64,000 nucleotides of DNA, from assembly GCA_031181345.1 (NCBI GenBank), contig JAPSLC010000016.1, forward strand, positions 23,923-87,922, given 5' to 3'. A program made the position numbers and the translations under genes. This document shows positions 44,955 to 54,098 of the stretch, in pieces. Numbering within the stretch: position 1 is the stretch's first letter; the number at the start of each line of letters is the position of its first letter. The notes below the pieces were generated by a model. That model did no database searches. It was not told where the DNA came from and worked only from the letters and a program-made list of their open reading frames with translations. The stretch comes from Cupriavidus sp. (GTDB lineage: Bacteria; Pseudomonadota; Gammaproteobacteria; Burkholderiales; Burkholderiaceae).

Positions 44955-45833
44955 ATGAAGCGCACCGCCACCGTGATTCCCGTTGTCGTCGAGCCGCCGT
45001 CTCCAGTGCCGGCAGGCGCGTTGCGCGATGCCGACGAAGCGGGTCCGGGAATTCCCGTAGAGGCGGAGGACCGCAGCTTCGTCACGGCGCTGGCACGCGG
45101 CCTCGATCTGCTGCGCGCGTTCGGGCCGCATGACGACTATCTCGGCAATGCGGAGCTGTCGCGCCGTACCGGCATTCCGCGGCCGACGGTGTCACGACTG
45201 ACCTATACGCTGACGCGGCTCGGCTATCTGGTCTACGTCGAGTCGCTGGAAAAATACCGCCTGGGCCAGGGCGCGATGGTGCTGGGCCATCGCTATCTGG
45301 CGACCTCCGGCATTCGCGAGGTCGCGCAGCCGCTGATGCAGTCGCTGGCCTTCGCCACCGGCTGCACCGTTGCCCTTGCCACGCCGGACCGCCACGAGAT
45401 GGTCTATCTCGAAGTGTGCCAGCCGCGCGGTGCGCTGGTGATGCGCCTGACGCCGGGCACGCGCCTGCCGATGGCGACCTCGGCGATCGGACGCGCCTGG
45501 CTCGCGGGCCTGCCCGCGGCGCGGCGCGCCAGCGTGCTCGGCGATCTGGAGCGCCACTATCAGACCCGCTGGCCGACCATCCGCTCCAAACTCGAACGCG
45601 CCTTGCGCGACTATGGGCGGCGCGGCTTCTGTGTCGCGCATGCCGAATGGGACCGCACCGTCAGCGGCGCCGCCGCGCCGGTCGTGCTGGAGGGCGGCAC
45701 CGAAGTGCTGTCGATCAATATCGGCGGCGCGGCCTCGCGGCTGACGCCGGAAATCCTCGAAGCGAATCTCGGCCCGCGCGTGCGCCAGCTTGCCGAGGCG
45801 CTGCAGGGGCGGCTGTGGCGCGTCCACGGTTGA
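44955..45833 (+). CDS. IclR family transcriptional regulator
   Basis: A 292-residue regulator. The winged helix-turn-helix is at about 40-100 (ARGLDLLRAFGPHDDYLGNAELSRRTGIPRPTVSRL is the family pattern: NAELSRRTGIPRPTVSRL holds the recognition helix), and the GAF-like effector domain occupies about 115-288. The first 40 residues are disordered. ATG 44955 lacks a strong ribosome-binding site. It is followed on the same strand by a dehydrogenase and a Bug receptor, and is divergent from the liv operon; it probably regulates one or both. Confidence 0.9.
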   Translation: MKRTATVIPVVVEPPSPVPAGALRDADEAGPGIPVEAEDRSFVTALARGLDLLRAFGPHDDYLGNAELSRRTGIPRPTVSRLTYTLTRLGYLVYVESLEKYRLGQGAMVLGHRYLATSGIREVAQPLMQSLAFATGCTVALATPDRHEMVYLEVCQPRGALVMRLTPGTRLPMATSAIGRAWLAGLPAARRASVLGDLERHYQTRWPTIRSKLERALRDYGRRGFCVAHAEWDRTVSGAAAPVVLEGGTEVLSINIGGAASRLTPEILEANLGPRVRQLAEALQGRLWRVHG

Positions 45834-45910
45834 ACCGCCCTGGCCATCGGGACCATCACCAATACCCACGACATCTCGACCACCACAATCATCAGGACAA
45901 GGAGACAAGC

Positions 45911-46726
45911 ATGGAGATCAACAACAAGACCGTCGTCGTCACGGGCGGCGCCACCGGCATCGGCCGTGCGCTGGTACTGGCGTTCGCCAAGGCCGGCGCG
46001 CGCGGCATCGCGGTCGCCGATCTGGACGAGCGCGGCGCGCAGCAGGTCGCCGCGGAAGCGGCCGAACTCGCGCCGTCGTGCCAGACCTTCGGCTGCCGCA
46101 CCGATGTCGCCGATGCGGCCGCGGTGCAGGCGCTGGCCGACGAGGCCACGCGCCGCTTCGGCCAGGTCGACGTGTTCTGCTCGAACGCCGGCATCATCCT
46201 GCGCAAGGGGCTCGATGCCACCGCGGACGAATGGCAGCGGATCTGGGAGATCAACGTGATGGCCCATATCCACGCTGCCAATGCGGTGCTGCCGCAGATG
46301 CTCGAGCGTGGCGAGGGCTATTTCGTCAATACGGTGTCGGCGGCGGGCCTGCTGTCGCAGATCGGCTCGGCGCCGTATGCGGTGACCAAGCACGCGGCGA
46401 TCGGCTTTGCCGAATGGCTGGAGATCACCTACGGCGATCGCGGCATCAAGGTCAGCTGCATCTGCCCGCAGGGCGTGCAGACCAGGATGCTGTTCGGCGA
46501 GAACGGCGAGCGCAAGGGCTTCCTGCAGGAAGGCTCGGTCACGGCCGAACACGTGGCCGCGGTAACGCTGGAAGGCATCCGCGACGAACGCTTCCTGATC
46601 CTGCCGCATCCCGAGGTGCTCGAGTACTACCGCCGCAAGGGACAGGACTACGACCGCTGGCTCAAGGGCATGCGGCGCCTGCAGGAGAAGGTGATGAGCG
46701 AGTTCGGCGGCATCGGCAAGCAATGA
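45911..46726 (+). CDS. Short-chain dehydrogenase/reductase, NAD-type
   Basis: A 271-residue oxidoreductase of the classical SDR type. The TGGATGIG cofactor motif is at 11-18, Asp37 ends strand 2 and points to NAD(H), NAG is at 92-94, Asn114 is present, and the catalytic set is Ser143, Tyr156 and Lys160 (YAVTK). An AAGGAG box lies before the ATG. It starts 77 bases after the IclR gene and 115 bases before a Bug receptor gene, suggesting that it oxidises the compound that receptor binds. The substrate is unknown. Confidence 0.92.
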   Translation: MEINNKTVVVTGGATGIGRALVLAFAKAGARGIAVADLDERGAQQVAAEAAELAPSCQTFGCRTDVADAAAVQALADEATRRFGQVDVFCSNAGIILRKGLDATADEWQRIWEINVMAHIHAANAVLPQMLERGEGYFVNTVSAAGLLSQIGSAPYAVTKHAAIGFAEWLEITYGDRGIKVSCICPQGVQTRMLFGENGERKGFLQEGSVTAEHVAAVTLEGIRDERFLILPHPEVLEYYRRKGQDYDRWLKGMRRLQEKVMSEFGGIGKQ

Positions 46727-46780
46727 GCTCGCGCGCGACGATATTCGGTGTGGATTGAGCGATAGCGACGATCAGAGACA

Positions 46781-46810
46781 ACAGAGACGAACAGAGACGA
46801 ACAGAGACGA
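46781..46810 (+). repeat. Three 10-base tandem repeats before Bug gene
   Basis: ACAGAGACGA occurs three times in a row, with a partial copy just before. It lies in the leader between the dehydrogenase and the Bug receptor genes and ends 31 bases before the Bug ATG. Confidence 0.85.
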
Positions 46811-46841
46811 ACGAACGTCCAACACAAAGGAGACAAGGATC

Positions 46842-47828
46842 ATGCGGATTTCCCCATTCATGGGCGCGCTGTCAGCGCTCGCCGCCGTGCTCGCCACCGC
46901 GTTCGCCGCGCCGGTGGCGCAGGCGGAAACCTTTCCGGCCCGGCCCATTCGTATCGTGGTCGGCTTCCCGACCGGCGGCGCGCCCGACACGCTCGCGCGC
47001 ATCGTCTCGGAGAAGATCTCGCCGTCATGGGGCCAGCCGGTGGTGGTCGACAACAAGCCGGGCGCGGGCGGCAATATCGGCGCCGAAGCGGTCGCGCGCG
47101 CGCCGGGCGACGGCTACACGCTGGCGCTGGGCACGGTCGGTACCCATTCGATCAATGGCGCGGTCTACAGCAAGCTGCCGTACGACATGGTCAAGGACTT
47201 CGCGCCGGTGATCCTGCTGGCGACGACGCCCAATGTGCTGGTGGTCCATCCGGGCGTGCCGGCCAAGACCACCGCCGAACTGATCGCGCTGGCCAAGTCG
47301 AAACCGGGCGGGCTGACCTTCGGCACGCCGGGGATTGGCACCTCGCCACACGTGGCCGGCGAACTGTTCAACACGATGGCCGGGGTCAAGATCACGCACG
47401 TGCCCTACAAGGGCCGCGCGATGGCGATTCCCGATCTGCTGGGCGGCCATATCACGATGATGTTCGACAACCTGCCGTCGGCGCTGCCGGTGATCAAGGA
47501 AGGCAAGCTGCGCGCGCTGGGCGTGACCAGCCTGAAGCGCTCCGCATCGGCGCCGGATATTCCGACGCTGGCCGAGCAAGGCTTGAACGGCTTCCAGGCC
47601 GACTCGTGGTTCGCGATCTTCGTGCCGGCCACCACGCCGAAGGATGTCGTCGCCAAGCTCAATACCGAGCTGAACCGGATCTTCACGCTGCCGGACGTGC
47701 AGGCCAAGCTGAAGACGCTGGGTCTGGACCCGGTGCTCGGCACGCCGGAGGCGCTGGCCTCGTTCCAGAAGGCCGAGATCGCGAAGTGGGCGAAGGTGGT
47801 GAAGGATTCGGGGACGACGCCGCAGTAA
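46842..47828 (+). CDS. Bug-family (TctC-like) periplasmic solute receptor
   Basis: A 328-residue periplasmic receptor, second of its kind in the window. The signal peptide ends near residue 28 (APVAQA). Family marks: RPIRIVVGFPTGGAPDTLAR, DNKPGAGGNIGAEAVA, ITHVPYKGRAMAIPDLLGG and ALGVTSLKRSASAPDIPTLAEQGL. An AAAGGAG box lies upstream. It follows the dehydrogenase gene and ends at a terminator. No TctAB genes are adjacent, as is common for Bug proteins. Confidence 0.93.
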   Translation: MRISPFMGALSALAAVLATAFAAPVAQAETFPARPIRIVVGFPTGGAPDTLARIVSEKISPSWGQPVVVDNKPGAGGNIGAEAVARAPGDGYTLALGTVGTHSINGAVYSKLPYDMVKDFAPVILLATTPNVLVVHPGVPAKTTAELIALAKSKPGGLTFGTPGIGTSPHVAGELFNTMAGVKITHVPYKGRAMAIPDLLGGHITMMFDNLPSALPVIKEGKLRALGVTSLKRSASAPDIPTLAEQGLNGFQADSWFAIFVPATTPKDVVAKLNTELNRIFTLPDVQAKLKTLGLDPVLGTPEALASFQKAEIAKWAKVVKDSGTTPQ

Positions 47829-47853
47829 GTGGCGCATTGCCTGAGCCGAAGCG

Positions 47854-47876
47854 CCTCGCTATTGCGAGGTCTTTCT
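47854..47876 (+). terminator. Intrinsic terminator after Bug gene
   Basis: CCTCGC and GCGAGG flank TATT, followed by TCTTTCT. It lies 26 bases after the Bug stop and ends this operon. Confidence 0.6.
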
Positions 47877-47902
47877 CCCCTCTCCCGCAAGCGGGAGAGG
47901 GG
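47877..47902. repeat. Perfect pyrimidine/purine palindrome
   Basis: CCCCTCTCCCGC and GCGGGAGAGGGG pair fully around AA. It lies 12 bases before the end of the convergent exporter gene and may act as its transcript end. A related element is at 36919. Confidence 0.7.
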
Positions 47903-47914
47903 AGCAACTCCGCG

Positions 47915-49306
47915 CTACTCCTCCAGCGCAGTCGTACCCCGTTCCGCCAGCCGATCCGGCACGCCGCGCAACCGCGCCAGACTGACCGCCGCACCCACGG
48001 CTGCCACGCATGCCGCCACGCCCAGCGCCGTGCGCGACGCCGACGTCCCCACCAGCGCAAACAGCAGTGCCACCACCGCCGTCCCCGTGGTCTGCCCCAG
48101 CAGCCGCGTGGTTGCCTGCGCGCCGCTGGCGCCGCCGCTGCGATGCGGTGGCGTGGCGCCGATCATCGCGCGGTTGTTCGGCGACTGGAACAGCCCGAAG
48201 CCGAGCCCGCACATCGCCATGCGCCACAGCACGTCGAGGCTGCCGCTGCCGTGATCGAGCATCGCCAGCATGACCAGCCCCGTGCACAACAGCGCAAGCC
48301 CGAGCCCGGCCAGCACGCTGGCAGGGAAACGATCGGAAAGCCGGCCCGACAGCGGCGCCATCACGGCCACCATCAACGGCCACGGCGTGATCAGCAGTCC
48401 GGTTTCCTGCAGCGAGCGGCCGAGCTGGTATTCGAGATAGAAGGGGAGCGCGACGAAGGCCAGCATCTGCGCCATGAACGAGCAGAACGACGTGCCTACC
48501 GCCAGCGTAAAGGCGCGGCTGGCGAACAGGTCCACCGGCACCAGCGGCGCCGCCTTGCCGCGCTCCAGTCGTGCGAGCCACCAGCCCAGCAGCACGGCCG
48601 CGATCAGCCCCGCCACCGCCGTCCGGCGCAGGGCGTCATGGCCCAGGCCATCGACGCCCAGCACGAACAAGCCGATCACCACCGCCGACAGCAGCGCGCT
48701 CGGATAGTCGAACGCTCGCGGCTGCGGCGGCGTGACGGGCAGCGCCCAGCGGCTCAGACTCAGCGCGATGATCGCCACCGGCACGTTGATCGCAAACAGC
48801 CATTGCCAGCTGGCGAACGACAGGATCAGCGCGCCGACCGACGGCCCGATGCCGGTCGTGATGCCGACCACCAGCGCATTCAGGCCGATGCCGCGGCCGA
48901 GCTTGGTGGGCGGATAGATGTAGCGCACCAGCGCGGTATTGACGCTCATGATGCCGGCGCCGCCGATCCCCTGCAGCACGCGCGCCGCCACCAGCATCGG
49001 CAGATTGACCGACAGCGCGCACAGCAGCGAGCCGACCAGAAAGGTCGCCAGGCCGATGCGATAGACGCGCTTGTAGCCGAGGATGTCGCCGAGCGAGGAC
49101 AGCGGCAGCAGGCAGACGGTGACCGTCAGCTGATAGGCGTTGACGACCCAGATCGTGTGGCCGGGATCGGTGCCGAGTTGGCGGGAGATCGACGGCAGCG
49201 CGATATTGGCGATCGAGCCGTCGAGCACGGCCATGATCAGCCCGCAGAACACGGTGAGGATGGCCCACTGGCGTTGCGGATAGGGAAGACCTTGATCTGA
49301 ATGCAT
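47915..49306 (-). CDS. DHA2-type MFS multidrug exporter
   Basis: A 463-residue major facilitator of the EmrB/QacA type with 14 predicted helices. LDGSIANIALPSISRQLG in helix 1, LGDILGYKRVYRIG in loop 2-3, RVLQGIGGAGIMSVNTAL in helix 4 and GITTGIGPSVGALI in helix 5 (the antiporter motif) are typical. Start 49306 gives the family-length protein; the in-frame extension upstream is low-complexity. It is a single gene. The exported compound is unknown. Confidence 0.92.
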   Translation of the reverse strand: MHSDQGLPYPQRQWAILTVFCGLIMAVLDGSIANIALPSISRQLGTDPGHTIWVVNAYQLTVTVCLLPLSSLGDILGYKRVYRIGLATFLVGSLLCALSVNLPMLVAARVLQGIGGAGIMSVNTALVRYIYPPTKLGRGIGLNALVVGITTGIGPSVGALILSFASWQWLFAINVPVAIIALSLSRWALPVTPPQPRAFDYPSALLSAVVIGLFVLGVDGLGHDALRRTAVAGLIAAVLLGWWLARLERGKAAPLVPVDLFASRAFTLAVGTSFCSFMAQMLAFVALPFYLEYQLGRSLQETGLLITPWPLMVAVMAPLSGRLSDRFPASVLAGLGLALLCTGLVMLAMLDHGSGSLDVLWRMAMCGLGFGLFQSPNNRAMIGATPPHRSGGASGAQATTRLLGQTTGTAVVALLFALVGTSASRTALGVAACVAAVGAAVSLARLRGVPDRLAERGTTALEE

Positions 49307-49509
49307 CGACGGTACGGCGGGGAAAGGAGGCTGGCCGGCCTTTGCGGTCGCGCTTGAAGTGCGCCGCAGCGAGCGGACCGATGGCCCGGCCCGATGCGGG
49401 CCGGCGCCGGGCGGCGACATTATCGGCGCACCGCCGCGCGCTCGCAAATCGCCGCGTTGTGGTATATCGCGCGCGCCGGAGGCCAAAGCGCCCGCGCGTG
49501 TCGAAGGAA

Positions 49510-51036
49510 TCAGCGTTGGAGCGGACCGGCGCGATCGCAGGCCAGCCGGCGGCCCCCCAGCGCGCAACGCGTCAGCAGGCGTCCGTCCATGTCATAGACA
49601 TTAGCCTGCCATTCGTCGTTGCTGTCAGTGTCGCCGCGTCGTTCCAGCATCGCGAAGCCGAAATGGTCGCCATGGGTCATCCGCGCGATCTGCGTCCCGG
49701 GCGCGGGCGTCAGTCCGGCCATCGGCGGCAGCGCTTCGTCCAGCATGTCGCCAGCATTGCCCGAGACCAGCGCCGCGGGATGCTCGGAGGCGAAATCGAT
49801 TGCCTGGAAGCTGTGCGCATGTCCGTGCAAGGCGAGCGAGATGCCCGGCGGATACCAGGCGGGACCGAACAATGCAGACATGACGGACTGCAATGCGGGA
49901 TTGCCGCTCGGCCTGTCGTCCCCTGGTTCGGGAATGAAGGCCAGCACTGGATGGTGGCTGGCGAACCAGGTCGTGCGGATGCCGGGCCGGGCCGCCAATG
50001 CGGCCACCTTTTCGAACTCGCTCGTGTAGGCGGCGCGGCGCGAGTCGTCGGCGGCCAGCGCGCGCATGCCGGCGGCCGCGGAGTCGAACACGACCAGTTG
50101 CGTGCCGCGGCCGAGATCCACCGCATAGGGATCGCCGTGATTGGCCCGGCGATCGTTGGCCGCATCGTCGCAGACCTCCCCCTGCCGCCACGGACGCGGA
50201 TCGAGAAAGCGATACCACCCTTGCCCTGCGCGGCGGCATTCCTCATGGTTGCCGCGCAGCATCACCCAGGGCGCGGCGGCCAGCAGCGGTGCCGCAGGAG
50301 CGAAGAAGTCCGCGCGCCAGGCGGCCCAGCCATAGCCGAAGGCACTGCCGGCGCAAGCGGCAATCCCTTCGGGACAAGGGCTTTCGCGGTAGTGGTAGTC
50401 GCCCACGTGAATCACCAGATCGGGTGCCATGCCGGCCGCCCGTGCGGCAATGGCGGCGAACGGCCACGCGCGCGCATCGTTGCACGCCTGCCAGGGCGCG
50501 CCTTGCTTCATCCGGCAGCCGGTGTCGCCGATCACCAGAACACGTTGCGGCGCCTGGCGCGGCATCGGCAGGACTCGGCCCGCCACGCTGGCTTCGGTGG
50601 CCCCTCGCGGCAGCGCGGCTTCGCAGACCGCGACAGGAAAGGAGGCCGGGGCTGCGTCGGCGCCCGTCACGACGGGCCGTTTCGGTGCGATGCCGGGGGC
50701 GACCCGCAGCGTCATCGGTTGCGCAACGCCGTCGGCGACCAGCGGCGGACACATCGCGCCATCGACGGAAGGGGATGCCGAGCGATCGGGCGGTGCCACG
50801 ATGGCGCGGACCATCGTGCGCTCGTCGCCGATCAGTTGCACCCATGCCGCTTCAATGCGACGCGGTTCGACGGGGTCTGGCGACGGTGAGGAATCGGTGA
50901 CGCCGCACCCCGCCAGCGCAAGCGGAAGCGAAAGGGCAAGCGCAAACGCTGCGCCGCGCGCCAGCGGGCGCAGAGGCAGGCGCCGCGAATGGTCGGCGAG
51001 GGGGCGGGGTGCGCACCGGTCGAGTAGAAGAGGCAT
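49510..51036 (-). CDS. Lipoprotein metallophosphoesterase
   Basis: A 508-residue protein with a lipobox (LAGC, Cys44) and a calcineurin-like phosphoesterase domain from about residue 164. Metal-binding motifs appear in order: GDTG (Asp171), GDYHYRE (Asp213), GNHEE (263-267), a later SHHP and GHAHSF near residue 410. This is the two-metal set of the family, resembling purple-acid-phosphatase-type enzymes. The N-terminal 120 mature residues may be a separate beta domain. Anchoring should place it in the periplasm or outer membrane. The start at 51036 has AAGGA upstream. The 203 bases 49307-49509 hold no gene. Confidence 0.85.
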   Translation of the reverse strand: MPLLLDRCAPRPLADHSRRLPLRPLARGAAFALALSLPLALAGCGVTDSSPSPDPVEPRRIEAAWVQLIGDERTMVRAIVAPPDRSASPSVDGAMCPPLVADGVAQPMTLRVAPGIAPKRPVVTGADAAPASFPVAVCEAALPRGATEASVAGRVLPMPRQAPQRVLVIGDTGCRMKQGAPWQACNDARAWPFAAIAARAAGMAPDLVIHVGDYHYRESPCPEGIAACAGSAFGYGWAAWRADFFAPAAPLLAAAPWVMLRGNHEECRRAGQGWYRFLDPRPWRQGEVCDDAANDRRANHGDPYAVDLGRGTQLVVFDSAAAGMRALAADDSRRAAYTSEFEKVAALAARPGIRTTWFASHHPVLAFIPEPGDDRPSGNPALQSVMSALFGPAWYPPGISLALHGHAHSFQAIDFASEHPAALVSGNAGDMLDEALPPMAGLTPAPGTQIARMTHGDHFGFAMLERRGDTDSNDEWQANVYDMDGRLLTRCALGGRRLACDRAGPLQR

Positions 51037-51168
51037 TGGCCGATCGATCCTTGGCAAGGGGAATGCCGCCGGCATGCGGCACGGCCCCAAGCGTACGGGA
51101 TCGGCCTCAAAGCGGCGTTCGAATGCCGCGGCAGCTTATCGCGATTGGCTCCCCGCTAAAAGCGCGGA

Positions 51169-51954
51169 TCAGCGCGCCAGTTGGCCGAGCACGCTCTCCA
51201 GTGACGACAGCCCGCTCTCGATCAGATGCGACATGTAGACGTTCATCTGCGGCATCACCAGCGTGAGCAGCAGCATGCCGCCGGCCAGCGTGACCGGGAA
51301 GCCGACCGCGAAGATCGACAGCTGCGGCGAAGCGCGGTTCAGGATGCCCATCAGCAGGTTCAGCGTCAGCAGCGCCGCGACCAGCGGCAGCGCCAGCAGC
51401 AGGCCCGAGGAGAACACCGTGCCGCCCGCACGGGCCACGGCGGCCCAGCCATCGGCCGACAACGGCGTGCCGCCGATCGGCAGCGCCGAGAAGCTCTCGA
51501 CCAGTGTGGCCAGCATCAGCAGGTGGCCGTCCATCGCCAGGAACAGCAGCATCGCGACGATGCCGAGGAAGCGTCCCAGCACCATGGTCTGCCCGCCGGC
51601 GCCCGGATCGAAGAAGGACGCGAACGACAGGCCCATCTGCAGGCCAATGATTTCACCGGCGTATTCGACGGCGGCGAACACCAGCCGCATCGTGAAGCCG
51701 AGCGCGATGCCGACGCCGATCTCGTTGAGGATCAGCAGAAAGCCGTCGAAGGAATAGACCGGTACCACCGGCAGGTTCTCGATGGTCGGCGAGATCGCGA
51801 TCGCGATCAGCGCGGCCAGGCCAATCTTGGCCTGCCGCGGAATCGTGCCCTCGCCGAACAGCGGCGCGGTGGCGATCAACGCGAGCAGCCGGAACAGCGG
51901 CCACAGGAACGCCGCGATCCATTCGTAGAGCTGGGCCGTGGTCACCGATACCAT
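51169..51954 (-). CDS. fliR: Flagellar export apparatus protein FliR
   Basis: A 261-residue inner-membrane protein of the type III flagellar export gate, which passes rod, hook and filament subunits. It has about six helices; TAPLFGEGTIPRQAKIGLAALIAI near residues 28-51 and the GLQMGLSFASFFDPGAGGQ stretch near 102-120 are family marks. GGAGG lies seven bases before the ATG. It is the last gene of the fliLMNOPQR operon, 60 bases after fliQ. Confidence 0.95.
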   Translation of the reverse strand: MVSVTTAQLYEWIAAFLWPLFRLLALIATAPLFGEGTIPRQAKIGLAALIAIAISPTIENLPVVPVYSFDGFLLILNEIGVGIALGFTMRLVFAAVEYAGEIIGLQMGLSFASFFDPGAGGQTMVLGRFLGIVAMLLFLAMDGHLLMLATLVESFSALPIGGTPLSADGWAAVARAGGTVFSSGLLLALPLVAALLTLNLLMGILNRASPQLSIFAVGFPVTLAGGMLLLTLVMPQMNVYMSHLIESGLSSLESVLGQLAR

Positions 51955-52014
51955 CGCGTCGCCTCCGCCGTCGTTGTCGTAGTCGTCGTTATTCGGATGC
52001 GTTGGCCAGGCGGC

Positions 52015-52284
52015 TCAGCGCACCAGCCCCGGAATGCTCTCGAACACCTCGCGCATGTAGTCGACGAAGGTGTTGATCATCCACGGCCCGACCAGCACCA
52101 GCGTGATGAACAGCGCCAGCAGCTTCGGAATGAACGACAGCGTCATTTCGTTGATCTGCGTGGCGGCCTGGAACAGGCTGATCGCCAGGCCGGCAACCAG
52201 CGCGACCAGCAGCAGTGGACCGGCCAGCAGCAGCGTCATCTTCATCGCCTGGGTGGCGATGGTCATTACGGTTTCCGGCGTCAT
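52015..52284 (-). CDS. fliQ: Flagellar export apparatus protein FliQ
   Basis: An 89-residue protein with two helices joined by a short loop, a core component of the flagellar export gate with FliP and FliR. LLVALVAGLAISLFQAATQINEMTLSFIPK is the family core (QAATQINEMTLSFIPK is the most conserved part). It has the usual length, a GGAGG box, and lies 37 bases after fliP. Confidence 0.97.
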   Translation of the reverse strand: MTPETVMTIATQAMKMTLLLAGPLLLVALVAGLAISLFQAATQINEMTLSFIPKLLALFITLVLVGPWMINTFVDYMREVFESIPGLVR

Positions 52285-52321
52285 TTGGCCTCCGATGCGC
52301 TTGCGGGGTCGGCGAGGAACA

Positions 52322-53110
52322 TCAGGTCAGGAAGCTCTGCGCCAGCGAGCCCAGCAGCAACTGCCAGCCATCGACCAGCACGAACAGCATCAGCTTGAAC
52401 GGCAGCGAGATCGTCGCGGGCGGCACCATCATCATGCCCATCGCCATCAGCACGCTGGCAACCACCAGATCGATGATCAGGAAGGGAATGAAGATCGTGA
52501 AGCCGATCTGGAACGCCGTCTTCAGCTCGCTGGTGACGAAGGCCGGCACCAGCACGCGCAGCGGCACGTCCTCGGGGCCCTGCATCTCGGGCGTCTTGGC
52601 CATCTGCGCGAACAGCGCCAGATCCTTCTCGCGGGTCTGCTTCAGCATGAAGGCCTTCATCGGCGCGGCAGCGCGCTCGGCCGCCTGCTCGAGGCTGATG
52701 CGGTTCTCCGACAGCGGCTTGTAGGCCTCGGTGTAGACGCGGTCGAGCACCGGCGACATCACGAAGAAGGTCAGGAACAGCGACAGGCCGATCAGCACCT
52801 GGTTCGGCGGCGAGGTGGCCGTGCCGAGCGCGGTGCGCAGCAGGCCCAGCACGATCACCACGCGGGTGAAGCCGGTCATCATCAGCAGCGCGGCCGGCAG
52901 GAAGGACAGCGAGGTCAGCAGGACCAGCGTCTGGACCGACAGCGACCAGGTCTGGCTGCCGCCCGGGCCGGGGCGGCTGACGATGCCGGGCAGCGCCTGC
53001 GCGGCCGCGGGATCGGTGCCGAGCGCGAGGGCGGCGGCCAGCAGCAGGCCGAACGCCAGCGTCAGCGGCGCTCCGGACCGACGCCGGCTGGCGGCGTACA
53101 GGTTCTTCAT
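52322..53110 (-). CDS. fliP: Flagellar export apparatus protein FliP
   Basis: A 262-residue export-gate protein with a cleavable signal peptide (about 1-37, unusual for an inner-membrane gate protein but normal for FliP) and four helices. [26 protein letters not shown] and the closing [24 protein letters not shown] are typical. It overlaps fliO by four bases (ATGA), so translation is coupled. Confidence 0.97.
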   Translation of the reverse strand: MKNLYAASRRRSGAPLTLAFGLLLAAALALGTDPAAAQALPGIVSRPGPGGSQTWSLSVQTLVLLTSLSFLPAALLMMTGFTRVVIVLGLLRTALGTATSPPNQVLIGLSLFLTFFVMSPVLDRVYTEAYKPLSENRISLEQAAERAAAPMKAFMLKQTREKDLALFAQMAKTPEMQGPEDVPLRVLVPAFVTSELKTAFQIGFTIFIPFLIIDLVVASVLMAMGMMMVPPATISLPFKLMLFVLVDGWQLLLGSLAQSFLT

Positions 53111-53655
53111 GACTTCGGGGTCTGTTGCAGGGTTTGTTGCAGGTTCTGCTGCATCGAGCGCAGCAGTTTTTGCGCGAAGGTGGCCTTGTCGCCGAACGGG
53201 GTATGGGGCGACGCGTGCGTGGAGCCCATGCCGCCCATGCCACCGATGCCGGCGATCGCCTCGCCAGGCGCGGCGGAGCCGGCCGGCAGCGTATGCAGCG
53301 TGCGGATTTCGCCGGCGCTGACGCCCAGCACCAGCCAGGTATCACCGACCTCGACCAGCAGCAGGCGCTGGCGTGCGCCGAGGCTGGTGCTGCCGACAAC
53401 TTTCATCAGGCCGCCCTGTACATGGCGCACCAGGCCGGCGCGGCGCGCCAGCCAGGCAAGGCCGAGGATCAGCGCGATGATCGCGAACAGGCCGAGACCG
53501 GCCTGTGCCAGCGCACCGGCACCGGTCGCCCCGGTCACGGCATCGGCCGCGTGGGCGAGGACCGGCAGGCCGGTGGCCGCGCCGCAGAGCGAGCGGGCCG
53601 CGTACGGGCGCGGGCCCGGCGCGGGCCGCAAGGCGCGGCCCCGAGCGGGTTTCAT
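53107..53655 (-). CDS. fliO: Flagellar biosynthesis protein FliO
   Basis: A 182-residue membrane protein needed for stable FliP assembly. A basic N-terminus of about 25 residues precedes a hydrophobic segment, then the main helix at about 52-70 ([18 protein letters not shown]) and the cytoplasmic domain with [32 protein letters not shown]. The C-terminal part is Gly- and Gln-rich. FliO is poorly conserved, but the position between fliN and fliP with four-base overlaps at both ends makes the call secure. Confidence 0.92.
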   Translation of the reverse strand: MKPARGRALRPAPGPRPYAARSLCGAATGLPVLAHAADAVTGATGAGALAQAGLGLFAIIALILGLAWLARRAGLVRHVQGGLMKVVGSTSLGARQRLLLVEVGDTWLVLGVSAGEIRTLHTLPAGSAAPGEAIAGIGGMGGMGSTHASPHTPFGDKATFAQKLLRSMQQNLQQTLQQTPKS

Positions 53656-54098
53656 TTGTTCAGCTTCCGGATGCGTTCGGACGGCGTGATGATGTCGGTC
53701 AGGCGGATGCCGAACTTGTCGTTGACCACCACCACCTCGCCCTGCGCGATCAGATAGCCGTTGACCAGCACGTCCATCGGCTCGCCGGCCAGGCCGTCGA
53801 GCTCGACCACCGAACCTTGCGCCAGTTGCAGCAGGCTCTTGATCGGTACCTTGGTGCGGCCCAGTTCGACCGTCAATTGCACCGGGATATCGAGAATCAT
53901 CTCGATATCGTTGTGGAAGCCGCTCGGTGCTTCGCGCTCCAGCGGCTGGAAGACCGTCGCGGCCGCGGGCGTGGCCGCAGCCGCAGTCACCGTGGCGGTG
54001 GCGGCGGCCGGCGCAGCGGTCGCGCTGGTTTGCTCGGCCAGGGCGCTCGCCCAGTCGTCCATCGGATCGGCCGGCTTGTCCTCTTTGCCGTCAGTCAT
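53652..54098 (-). CDS. fliN: Flagellar motor switch protein FliN
   Basis: A 148-residue C-ring protein. Residues 1-58 are an acidic then Ala/Thr-rich, disordered leader; about 65-146 is the SpoA domain (ILDIPVQLTVELGRTKVPIKSLLQL, GSVVELDGLAGEPMDVLVNG, GEVVVVNDKFGIRLTDI). With FliM and FliG it sets rotation direction. It overlaps fliM by eight bases. Confidence 0.96.
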   Translation of the reverse strand: MTDGKEDKPADPMDDWASALAEQTSATAAPAAATATVTAAAATPAAATVFQPLEREAPSGFHNDIEMILDIPVQLTVELGRTKVPIKSLLQLAQGSVVELDGLAGEPMDVLVNGYLIAQGEVVVVNDKFGIRLTDIITPSERIRKLNK

